Shown in pieces: positions 17,122 to 23,007 of a stretch of DNA of 26,024 nt (its first letter is position 1; each line of letters starts with the position of its first letter). Source of the DNA: an uncultured Clostridia bacterium (GTDB lineage: Bacteria; Bacillota; Clostridia; TANB77; CAG-508). A program made the translations under genes and the position numbers. The stretch is taken from NCBI GenBank assembly GCA_934133175.1, contig CAKPAX010000024.1, positions 1 to 26,024 on the forward strand, given 5' to 3'. Under the pieces are notes generated by a model. The model was not told where the DNA came from. It worked only from the letters and a program-made list of their open reading frames with translations, and ran no database searches.

Positions 17122-17168
17122 AAAAAAGATTTTAAGCATATAAACAATATATGCCTAAAATCTTTTTT
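17122..17168. terminator. Bidirectional terminator between the GT2 gene and the pyruvyl transferase fusion
   Basis: A long stem from AAAAAAGATTTTAAGCATAT (17122-17141) with ATATGCCTAAAATCTTTTTT (17149-17168), a 7-nt loop and one A/C mismatch. It overlaps the last bases of the minus-strand gene. Confidence 0.88.
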
Positions 17169-18861
17169 AATAATTTGCTCTTTTTAGTATTGCAATCATT
17201 ACTTCTTTTGCCATTTTATTTAATGCTTGTAATTGTTGTGACACATTTTTTACTTTTCCAATATGTACCTCTTGAGCTTTTGCTCCCAAATTTATTACAT
17301 CAAGCAGAATCCCAATATCAACCCCATAGTCTTTTTCAAACTCAATTTGTAAAAATAATTCTTTTCTGCCTGCAATCATTCCACTTAACGGCTGTGAAAA
17401 TTTATACATATCTGGAAATAATATATCCATCATTGGCTTAGCAACAAGTTCTGTTACTCTTCCACCTTTTCTATCAAACATAGATTTAACAAACTCTGCA
17501 TTTTTAGTCATTATTGGTGTTACTAATTTTGTAACTAAATCTTTTGAATAATTACTTATATCTGCATCTAAATATACTATAATGTCATTTTCAGCATACT
17601 TTAAGCCTTCTTCCATTGCATAACCTTTTCCTTGTTCTTTACAAAATACAACTTCTGCTCCTGCATTTTTTGCATATTTAGCTGTATGGTCTGTTGAATT
17701 ATTATCTACTACTATTATTTGATTAACAAATAAATTCTTTTGTACTAATCTTATAACTTTTTGAACTGTTTTTTCTTCGTTTCTTGCTGGAATTATTACT
17801 GTTACTTTTTCTTCTGGATCAGCATCATTTATTAATATTTCATCTAATTTTTTAAATTGGTTATTAGACTCTTTTATAATATTTTCATTTATTGTTACTT
17901 TCTCAAAATCTTCTAATTTAATAAAATCAATATCTTCAATTTTATCAATCTCAAAAAATTTATTAACTAAACTTAAATCATTTATAACATTAGTTGTCTT
18001 TGAACTATATGATAATACGCACATTTTTTGTTCAAAAATATAAGATAGTACCATCGAATGAAATCTAGAACAAATCATATATTCTACTTGACTATATTTT
18101 CTTAAAAATCCTTTTAAATCTCCATTATATACTATTGATTCTACTTGTTCTTTATTTTTTACATTTCTTAATATAGTAGCATTTGTTTCGCTATCTCCTT
18201 CATATTCACAAAACGAAAATAATTTAACTTTATAATTCATTTCTGTAAAATAATCAATAGTCTTTGTTAAAACCTCATTATATTTTTCTTTATATTTTTC
18301 TAAATCTTTTCTAAACTTAAAATTAATTGTAGATATTCCTATTGTATTTTTTTCTTTTTCTAACTTTTCTAATTTTGCAGAAAATACAGCATCTGGTGCA
18401 TATCTAACATTTTCACATTTTTTAAATAATTCATAAGATTTTTTATCTCTTAAGCATACATCTGTTACTTCATAAAATATATTTTTTACTGTGTTTTTAT
18501 AACTTTCTGTTTCATATGGTCCAAAATTTGAACTAATATAATAAAATGGAATACATAGTTCTCTACATTTAACAGCTAATTTATCTAATTTTTCAACTCT
18601 TTCCATCCCACCAGCATGTTCCATAAAGATTGAACCACCAATATAAACAAAAGCATCAAATTCAGTTATATCAAGTTTTAATAATTCATCCAAATTATAA
18701 TCTAAAAAATGTAAGTTTTCATTATCTTGATATATTGTAGACTCTGTTTTTATTGCTCGTGAATAAAATTGTACTTTAGGATATCTTTTCAATACTGTAT
18801 CTATAAATAGATCATCACCTAAATTCATTTTTGAATATGCTAATATATATACTTTTTTCAT
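17167..18861 (-). CDS. Fusion: polysaccharide pyruvyl transferase + GpgS-like glycosyltransferase
   Basis: 564 residues in two enzyme domains. Residues 1 to about 320 are a polysaccharide pyruvyl transferase of the CsaB/PssM type (NLGDD 13-17, VYIGGSIF 72-79, SRFHSM 265-270), which adds a ketal pyruvate from PEP to surface sugars. Residues about 350-564 are a GT-A enzyme: PARNEE (358-363), VVDNNSTD, Asp432-Ala-Asp434, then GGRVTELVAKP (466-476), QPLSG (490-494) and YGVDIG (512-517). These last motifs are hallmarks of glucosyl-3-phosphoglycerate synthase (GpgS, family GT81), not of generic GT2. There is no stop or frameshift at the junction (about 325-350). It has its own promoter and convergent terminator. 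The domain assignment is good; donor and acceptor are inferred at most. Confidence 0.85.
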   Translation of the reverse strand: MKKVYILAYSKMNLGDDLFIDTVLKRYPKVQFYSRAIKTESTIYQDNENLHFLDYNLDELLKLDITEFDAFVYIGGSIFMEHAGGMERVEKLDKLAVKCRELCIPFYYISSNFGPYETESYKNTVKNIFYEVTDVCLRDKKSYELFKKCENVRYAPDAVFSAKLEKLEKEKNTIGISTINFKFRKDLEKYKEKYNEVLTKTIDYFTEMNYKVKLFSFCEYEGDSETNATILRNVKNKEQVESIVYNGDLKGFLRKYSQVEYMICSRFHSMVLSYIFEQKMCVLSYSSKTTNVINDLSLVNKFFEIDKIEDIDFIKLEDFEKVTINENIIKESNNQFKKLDEILINDADPEEKVTVIIPARNEEKTVQKVIRLVQKNLFVNQIIVVDNNSTDHTAKYAKNAGAEVVFCKEQGKGYAMEEGLKYAENDIIVYLDADISNYSKDLVTKLVTPIMTKNAEFVKSMFDRKGGRVTELVAKPMMDILFPDMYKFSQPLSGMIAGRKELFLQIEFEKDYGVDIGILLDVINLGAKAQEVHIGKVKNVSQQLQALNKMAKEVMIAILKRANY

Positions 18862-18899
18862 TTTTTACCTCTTATATTTTTATTTTAAATATCTTTATA

Positions 18900-18928
18900 A
18901 TTATATCATATATATAATTAATTGTATA
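18900..18928 (-). promoter_or_regulatory. Candidate promoter of the pyruvyl transferase fusion
   Basis: On the minus strand TATACA (18928-18923), a 17-nt spacer and perfect TATAAT (18905-18900), 38 nt before the ATG. The palindrome at 18930-18945 is one base upstream of the -35. Confidence 0.45.
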
Positions 18929-18929
18929 T

Positions 18930-18945
18930 AATACTTTAAAGTATT
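18930..18945. promoter_or_regulatory. 16-bp perfect palindrome, possible operator
   Basis: AATACTTTAAAGTATT is its own reverse complement and directly abuts the -35 box of the candidate promoter at 18900-18928, a typical place for an activator site. AT-rich sequence makes chance palindromes common, so this is tentative. Confidence 0.3.
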
Positions 18946-19002
18946 TTACAGAGTATTTATTGCTTTATAAAACTCTTTCTCTTTATTTATATTTTTTATT
19001 AT

Positions 19003-19040
19003 ATCAATAAAGAGCCTACTTTCGTAAGCTCTTTATTGAT
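19003..19040 (-). terminator. Hairpin after the TagO-rubredoxin gene
   Basis: A 13-bp stem, ATCAATAAAGAGC with GCTCTTTATTGAT, with further inner pairs TAC/GTA closed by GAAA on the minus strand. It includes the stop codon region of the minus-strand gene. The T run afterwards is poor, so it may be a weak terminator or an mRNA-stabilising hairpin. Confidence 0.6.
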
Positions 19041-20274
19041 GTATTTCGAACATATCTTTTCCTTCTCCACAAACTGGACATACCCAATTTTCTGGCAAGT
19101 CAGAAAATTCGGTTCCTGGTTTTATTCCAGCTTTTTCATTACCAAATTTAGGATTATAAATATATTTACATGATATACATTCCATCATAATTCCTTTTTG
19201 TGCAATCTCCTTTTTAAATAAACTCTTATATCCTAACGCAACAGCTGCTATTATCATTAACAAAAAAGATAATGCCTTCCAAATACCACTATCTAGTAAT
19301 ATTACAGCAAACATACCAAATGCAGCACTAATTCCATATAAAATTAATACTGCTTGTTTTGGAGAAAAACCCTTTTCTACTAATCTATGATGTAAATGTC
19401 CTCTATCTGCTTGGAATACTGCTTTTAATGATTTTCCTCTTATTAATCTTCTAACTATAGTAAATAATGTATCAAAAATAGGTAATCCTAATGCAATAAC
19501 TGGTAAAACAATAACTGCTATTGTATAAGTTTTTGCAACACCTAATATTGAAACAACAGCCAATATAAAACCTAAAAAATTTGATCCAGTATCACCTATA
19601 AATGTTTTGGCTGGTGCAAAATTATATGGTAAAAATCCAACTAATGCTCCAACCAATGCTGTTGTTAATATCACTGCTATCATTGGTGATTCATTTAATG
19701 CAAATATAATTAATAAAGATAAACATGAAATAATTGATATTCCTGATGATAATCCATCTAGTCCATCTATTAAATTAATTGCATTTGTAACGCCAACAAT
19801 CCATCCTACAGTTAATATTACAGAAAAAGCATCACTTAAACCTATTTTATATAAAAATGGTATATTTAAATGTTCTATTTTTATTCCAAAAGCAACTATA
19901 ATACAAGCTGCTATTATTTGTCCTATTAATTTTTGAACTGGCTTTAATGTTTTAGTGTCATCAATAACACCTACTATCGTTATTACTACTATTCCCAAAA
20001 ACAGTCCTAATAATTTATGTCCATATTGTTCACTTGAAAACAATTGGAAAGATCCTTCGATTGTCATTACTATTATTAAATATGCAACAGATACTAAAAA
20101 TCCTAAAATTACAGCAGGTCCACCAAATCTAGGCATAGTCTTAGCATGTACTCTTCTTTCCTCTTTTTCTTCACTTACAGCCCCTATTTTTTTTGCTATT
20201 TTTATAGTATATGGTGTAGTCACAAAAGATACAATATATGCTAACAAAAATGCTATTGCAATATTCCCCCACAT
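19033..20274 (-). CDS. tagO: TagO/WecA-type polyprenyl-phosphate GlcNAc-1-phosphate transferase with C-terminal rubredoxin domain
   Basis: Transfers a HexNAc-1-phosphate from UDP-sugar to undecaprenyl phosphate, the first step of teichoic acid or other wall glycan synthesis. Residues 1 to about 350 are a multi-helix membrane enzyme with MPRFGGPA (47-54), Asp105-Asp106 in GVIDD, NAINLIDGLDGL (164-175), GDTGS (227-231) and HLHH (293-296), all family hallmarks. After a short linker (351-363) comes a whole rubredoxin: Cys366-x2-Cys369-x29-Cys399-x2-Cys402, with YIYNP, GIKPGTEFSDLPENWVCPVCG and the final KDMFE. That is exactly the canonical iron-site spacing. GGAGG lies 7 nt before the ATG. It follows rpiB by 13 nt, and the last three helices lead the tail to the cytoplasm if topology is usual. 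The alternative MraY is unlikely from the HLHH type motif. Confidence 0.9.
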   Translation of the reverse strand: MWGNIAIAFLLAYIVSFVTTPYTIKIAKKIGAVSEEKEERRVHAKTMPRFGGPAVILGFLVSVAYLIIVMTIEGSFQLFSSEQYGHKLLGLFLGIVVITIVGVIDDTKTLKPVQKLIGQIIAACIIVAFGIKIEHLNIPFLYKIGLSDAFSVILTVGWIVGVTNAINLIDGLDGLSSGISIISCLSLLIIFALNESPMIAVILTTALVGALVGFLPYNFAPAKTFIGDTGSNFLGFILAVVSILGVAKTYTIAVIVLPVIALGLPIFDTLFTIVRRLIRGKSLKAVFQADRGHLHHRLVEKGFSPKQAVLILYGISAAFGMFAVILLDSGIWKALSFLLMIIAAVALGYKSLFKKEIAQKGIMMECISCKYIYNPKFGNEKAGIKPGTEFSDLPENWVCPVCGEGKDMFEIHQ

Positions 20275-20287
20275 ATCTTGTCCTCCA

Positions 20288-20734
20288 CTATTTCATATTT
20301 TCTTTTTCTATATTTTCTATCATTTGTATTCTAGCATTATGTCTTCCGCCTTCAAATTCAGTTGCAATCCACATTCTAACTATGCATATTGCTTCACTTG
20401 TTGAAACATAATCTGCTCCTAATGCCAAAACATTGCTATCATTATGCATTCTTGCAAATTTTGCAGTTGTTTCTTCATAACAAGGTGTACATCTTATTCC
20501 TTTAAATTTATTTGCAACTATACTCATTCCTAATCCAGATCTACATATTAATATTCCTTTTTCTGCTTGTTTTTTTTGTATTGAAACAGCAACTTTTTGA
20601 GCTATCTCTGGATAATCAACACTTTCTTCAGAATAAGTTCCTATATCATTATATTTTATACCTTTTTCATCAAAATATTTTTTTATTTCTTCTTTTAATT
20701 TATAACCACCATGGTCACTACCAATTACTATCAT
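20288..20734 (-). CDS. rpiB: Ribose-5-phosphate isomerase B
   Basis: Interconverts ribose-5-phosphate and ribulose-5-phosphate in the pentose phosphate pathway. 148 residues from the ATG at 20734, which has AGGAGG six nt upstream and gives the family start MIVIGSDHGGY; a frame from 20830 has no ribosome site. Asp7-His8 and HNDSN (97-101, substrate phosphate) are present, and the catalytic Cys64 lies in ILICRSGLGMS. Arg65 stands where most RpiB have Gly (CGTG or CGSG), so a related RpiB/LacAB-type sugar-phosphate isomerase cannot be ruled out. It is upstream of tagO by 13 nt; rpiB next to sugar-1-phosphate transferase genes is a common clostridial arrangement. Confidence 0.9.
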   Translation of the reverse strand: MIVIGSDHGGYKLKEEIKKYFDEKGIKYNDIGTYSEESVDYPEIAQKVAVSIQKKQAEKGILICRSGLGMSIVANKFKGIRCTPCYEETTAKFARMHNDSNVLALGADYVSTSEAICIVRMWIATEFEGGRHNARIQMIENIEKENMK

Positions 20735-20797
20735 ATGTAACCTCCTAATTTTTCTTTTACAATATATCACATTTATATATATATTACAACTATTATA

Positions 20798-20826
20798 TTG
20801 ACTTTTTTTACATAATATTTTATTAT
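20798..20826 (+). promoter_or_regulatory. Candidate sigma-A promoter of mscL
   Basis: TTGACT (20798-20803), 17-nt spacer, TATTAT (20821-20826), 37 nt before the ATG; the same box pair as upstream of clpE. Confidence 0.6.
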
Positions 20827-20863
20827 ACAATTATACAATTCATATAGTATTGGAGGATTTAAT

Positions 20864-21385
20864 ATGTTTAAAGAATTTAAGGATTTTACAAATAAAATTA
20901 ATATTATGAATTTGGCAGTTGGTGTAATTATTGGCGGAGCATTTCAAAAAATAATAAATTCTTTGGTTTCTGATATTGTAATGCCTTTAATATCTACAGT
21001 TATTGGCAAAGTTGACTTTTCAGATATGGTTTTACATATTGGTAATGCTTCTATTAAATATGGCAATTTTCTAACAGAAATCATTAATTTCTTAATTATA
21101 GCTTTTTCTGTTTTTCTATTTATTAAATATCTTAATAGTTTAGATAAGCAATTAGATAAAGTAAAATTTGGAGAATTAGAAAAATTTGCTAAAAAACTAG
21201 ACAAAAAAGGAAAGTTTAGAAAGAAAAAATCTAAAAAAACCCCAGAGCCAACTAGTAAAATATGTCCATTTTGTTATAGTGAAATAAATATAAAAGCAAC
21301 AAGATGTCCTAATTGTACATCAATACTAGAAGAAGATAAAAAAGAAGAAAACATTGAAGGTGAACAATTAAAAATAGAAGAATAA
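20864..21385 (+). CDS. mscL: Large-conductance mechanosensitive channel MscL with zinc-ribbon tail
   Basis: Pentameric membrane pore that opens on osmotic downshock. 173 residues, longer than the usual ~130-150. The N-terminal helix MFKEFKDF, the pore helix NLAVGVIIGGAFQKIINSLV (16-35) and the second helix (about 68-90) are conserved; the periplasmic loop (50-67) is short. After the cytoplasmic KFGELEKFAKKLDKKGKF helix and a Lys-rich stretch comes a zinc-ribbon Cys134-x2-Cys137-x10-Cys148-x2-Cys151 (CPFCYSEINIKATRCPNC) and an acidic tail. GGAGG lies 8 nt before the ATG. It is monocistronic between the rpiB unit and rpsT. Zinc-ribbon-tailed MscL occurs in Firmicutes, but its use is unclear to me. 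Confidence 0.93.
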   Translation: MFKEFKDFTNKINIMNLAVGVIIGGAFQKIINSLVSDIVMPLISTVIGKVDFSDMVLHIGNASIKYGNFLTEIINFLIIAFSVFLFIKYLNSLDKQLDKVKFGELEKFAKKLDKKGKFRKKKSKKTPEPTSKICPFCYSEINIKATRCPNCTSILEEDKKEENIEGEQLKIEE

Positions 21386-21427
21386 CATTATAATTGGGAA
21401 TATAGAGATATTTTTTCAATTTACCAC

Positions 21428-21456
21428 TTGCCAAAACATTTATTATATGTTATAAT
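21428..21456 (+). promoter_or_regulatory. Strong promoter of rpsT
   Basis: TTGCCA (21428-21433), 17-nt spacer, perfect TATAAT (21451-21456), 40 nt before the rpsT start; consistent with strong expression of a ribosomal protein. Confidence 0.75.
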
Positions 21457-21496
21457 ATTATGCGTTATAGTTTACTAAAAGGAGGTGCATTAAGAT

Positions 21497-21763
21497 ATGC
21501 CAAACATTAAATCAGCTAAAAAAAGAGTTAAAATTATTGAAAAGAAAACATTAAGAAATAATATGATAAAATCTGGTTACAAATCTGCTGTTAAAAAATT
21601 TGAACAAGCTATAGAAGCTGGAAACGTAGACGAAGCTAAAGTTCTATTCTCTGAAGCTACAAAAAAAATCGACCAAGCTTGTACAAAAGGTGTTCTTGTT
21701 AAAAATACAGCAGCAAGAAAAAAATCAAATTTATCAAAAAAATTAAATGCAGCTATTGCTTAA
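21497..21763 (+). CDS. rpsT: Small ribosomal subunit protein S20
   Basis: 88 residues, very basic, binds the 5' domain of 16S rRNA. The family starts MPNIKSAKKRV and ends KNTAARKKSNLSKKLNAAIA as usual (TARKKSRL-like element). The AAAGGAGG site has 11-12 nt to the ATG, a bit long. Own promoter and terminator, as is normal for rpsT. Confidence 0.98.
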   Translation: MPNIKSAKKRVKIIEKKTLRNNMIKSGYKSAVKKFEQAIEAGNVDEAKVLFSEATKKIDQACTKGVLVKNTAARKKSNLSKKLNAAIA

Positions 21764-21801
21764 GCTAAATATAAGTAAAAAATTATGCATAGTTTTTTAT
21801 T

Positions 21802-21830
21802 AAATCTCACATACGTGAGATTTTTTATAT
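21802..21830 (+). terminator. Intrinsic terminator of rpsT
   Basis: AAATCTCAC, ATAC loop, GTGAGATTT followed by TTT, 38 nt after the rpsT stop. Confidence 0.85.
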
Positions 21831-21902
21831 TTTTGAACTTGTTATTATATACTAAAAAATTCATAAGCATATCACAAAAAGATTTACTGGATACTATTTC
21901 CA

Positions 21903-21932
21903 TTGAAATTTATCATATATACATGTTACTAT
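21903..21932 (+). promoter_or_regulatory. Candidate promoter of the small membrane protein gene
   Basis: TTGAAA (21903-21908), an 18-nt spacer and TACTAT (21927-21932), 32 nt before the ATG. Moderate match. Confidence 0.45.
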
Positions 21933-21964
21933 TATTATAGTATATTAATATTTAGAGGTGTACT

Positions 21965-22216
21965 ATGATAAAAAGTATAATAAAAATATTTAAGAATTTA
22001 GATAAATTAACAAATAAGATTATGAATTATGGATTACATATTTGTGCTGGAATTTGTATTTTTGCAGTTGCTATTTTATTTACATATGAAACAATTTTTT
22101 CTTCTCCAGATTTATTTTATATAGGCTTAGCATTATTTAAATTAGGAACAATTTTTGGAATAGAATTTATTGTTTGTGGAATTGTTGTAGATTCTATAAA
22201 AAAACAAATAATTTAA
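21965..22216 (+). CDS. Small two-helix membrane protein of unknown function
   Basis: 83 residues. An amphipathic basic start (MIKSIIKIFKNLDKLTNKI) is followed by two membrane helices (about 26-41 and 53-75) that are joined by a short loop SSPDLFYIG, and a short basic tail KKQII. AGAGGTG precedes the ATG by about 5 nt, and a long terminator begins on the stop codon, so this is a separately controlled small gene. I recognise the pattern as a common hypothetical type in Clostridia but no function. There is no membrane partner next to it; the flanking genes are rpsT and the DUF2442 pair on the other strand. Confidence 0.7.
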   Translation: MIKSIIKIFKNLDKLTNKIMNYGLHICAGICIFAVAILFTYETIFSSPDLFYIGLALFKLGTIFGIEFIVCGIVVDSIKKQII

Positions 22217-22260
22217 TTAAAGCCAAACTTAAATTTCATTAAGTTTGGCTTTAATTTTTA
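22216..22260 (+). terminator. Strong intrinsic terminator of the small membrane protein gene
   Basis: A perfect 17-bp stem (22216-22232 with 22239-22255; core AAAGCCAAACTTAA), loop ATTTCA, followed by a T run; the stem begins at the stop codon. Confidence 0.92.
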
Positions 22261-22277
22261 GTTTGTTCTGTTTTTAG

Positions 22278-22314
22278 GTTGTCAAAAATCTACGTCCCCA
22301 TTGACAACTTTTTT
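22278..22314 (+). terminator. Second hairpin with T run, GC-rich loop
   Basis: GTTGTCAA (22278-22285) pairs with TTGACAAC (22301-22308) around a 15-nt loop containing TACGTCCCC, followed by six T. It could act as a second plus-strand terminator or be a small inverted-repeat element; it ends one base before the DUF2442 gene stop region. Confidence 0.55.
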
Positions 22315-22315
22315 A

Positions 22316-22549
22316 TTATTTTCTACTGTTATTATATAATTCATCTGGGCAAATGTCAGCTCCATTTTCCCATTCAATTGATAAACCAGCAATTTTTACA
22401 GTGTTAAATAAATTAATGTCTTTTAATTGCTTAAATCGTTCAAATTTAAAATATGGCTTTACATCAAATCTTTTTATTTCGTTATTATCAAATGTTATTT
22501 CTAATTCATAATTATTTAAAACTTTTACATCTACAGCTTTTGGATTCAT
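22316..22549 (-). CDS. DUF2442 domain protein, putative antitoxin-like partner
   Basis: 77 residues matching the DUF2442 pattern: AVDVKVLNNYELEITFDNNEIKRFDVKPY, then LFNTVKIAGLSIEWENGADICPDELY. It is a compact small alpha/beta protein. It starts 4 nt after the DUF4160 gene ends, so the two are one operon. DUF2442 genes are often next to DUF4160 or other small genes and are suspected to be antitoxin-like or DNA-binding; function is unproven. It has a weak ribosome site inside the end of the DUF4160 gene (GGAGTG). Terminal arginine-lysine tail. Confidence 0.85.
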   Translation of the reverse strand: MNPKAVDVKVLNNYELEITFDNNEIKRFDVKPYFKFERFKQLKDINLFNTVKIAGLSIEWENGADICPDELYNNSRK

Positions 22550-22553
22550 AAAA

Positions 22554-22820
22554 TCACTCCAATCCTTTGATCTTTATTAATTCTCCATCTTCATTATAAG
22601 CATACCATGCTGCTCTAATTTCATCTTCATGTAGTGCAACCCATGCATCTACTAACTTTTTTTGTTTTTTAGGTAATTTGCCACTTAAAATCTTACCTTT
22701 AAATGTCATTGACATACTATATTCATTATATTTTATATGTATATGTGGTTCATTATGATGTCCTCCTAATTCTTGATACATATATATTAAAATACCATAA
22801 AATTGTGAAATAACAGGCAA
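22554..22820 (-). CDS. DUF4160 domain protein, putative toxin-antitoxin-like module
   Basis: 88 residues, TTG start at 22820 with GGAGG 7 nt upstream. The DUF4160 pattern is clear: MPVISQFYGILIYMY, HHNEPHIHIKYNEYSMSM, ILSGKLPKKQKKLVDAWVALHEDEI and RAAWYAYNEDGELIKIKGL. The PHIH histidine pair is its best conserved site. DUF4160 and DUF2442 proteins are commonly paired and are suspected toxin-antitoxin modules. Role of each partner unknown. The candidate promoter is very close to the start. Confidence 0.85.
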   Translation of the reverse strand: MPVISQFYGILIYMYQELGGHHNEPHIHIKYNEYSMSMTFKGKILSGKLPKKQKKLVDAWVALHEDEIRAAWYAYNEDGELIKIKGLE

Positions 22821-22832
22821 TATATCACCTCC

Positions 22833-22861
22833 ATTATAACATCATTTTTTATCTTTTTCAA
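22833..22861 (-). promoter_or_regulatory. Candidate promoter overlapping the ribosome site of the DUF4160 gene
   Basis: On the minus strand TTGAAA (22861-22856), a 17-nt spacer and perfect TATAAT (22838-22833), only 12 nt before the TTG. The SD (GGAGG, 22832-22828) follows at once, so a transcript from this promoter would lack most of it. Confidence 0.5.
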
Positions 22862-22964
22862 TTTTATTTGGATTAATTTAGAATAAACATTTATAGAAAT
22901 AAATTATATGAAATAAAGCCATAGATGTTTTGCTATTTTATAATACTTTATATTATTTGTCAAT

Positions 22965-22996
22965 AAAAAGACATTCACTAAAGTGAATGCCTTTTT
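22965..22996. terminator. Bidirectional intrinsic terminator downstream of gatB
   Basis: A 15-bp stem, AAAAAGACATTCACT with AGTGAATGCCTTTTT (one A/C mismatch), around a minimal loop, with A and T runs on both sides; it ends the gatAB transcript on the minus strand. Confidence 0.88.
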
Positions 22997-23007
22997 GTTT
23001 AAATTTA

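Noticed and set aside
19607..20404. Two plus-strand frames opposite tagO and rpiB
   Set aside because: They are antisense to well-supported genes and have no promoter or ribosome site.
20735..20830. Extended start of rpiB at 20830
   Set aside because: RpiB begins at MIVIGSDHGG and the AGGAGG fits only the ATG at 20734; the extension covers the divergent promoter region.
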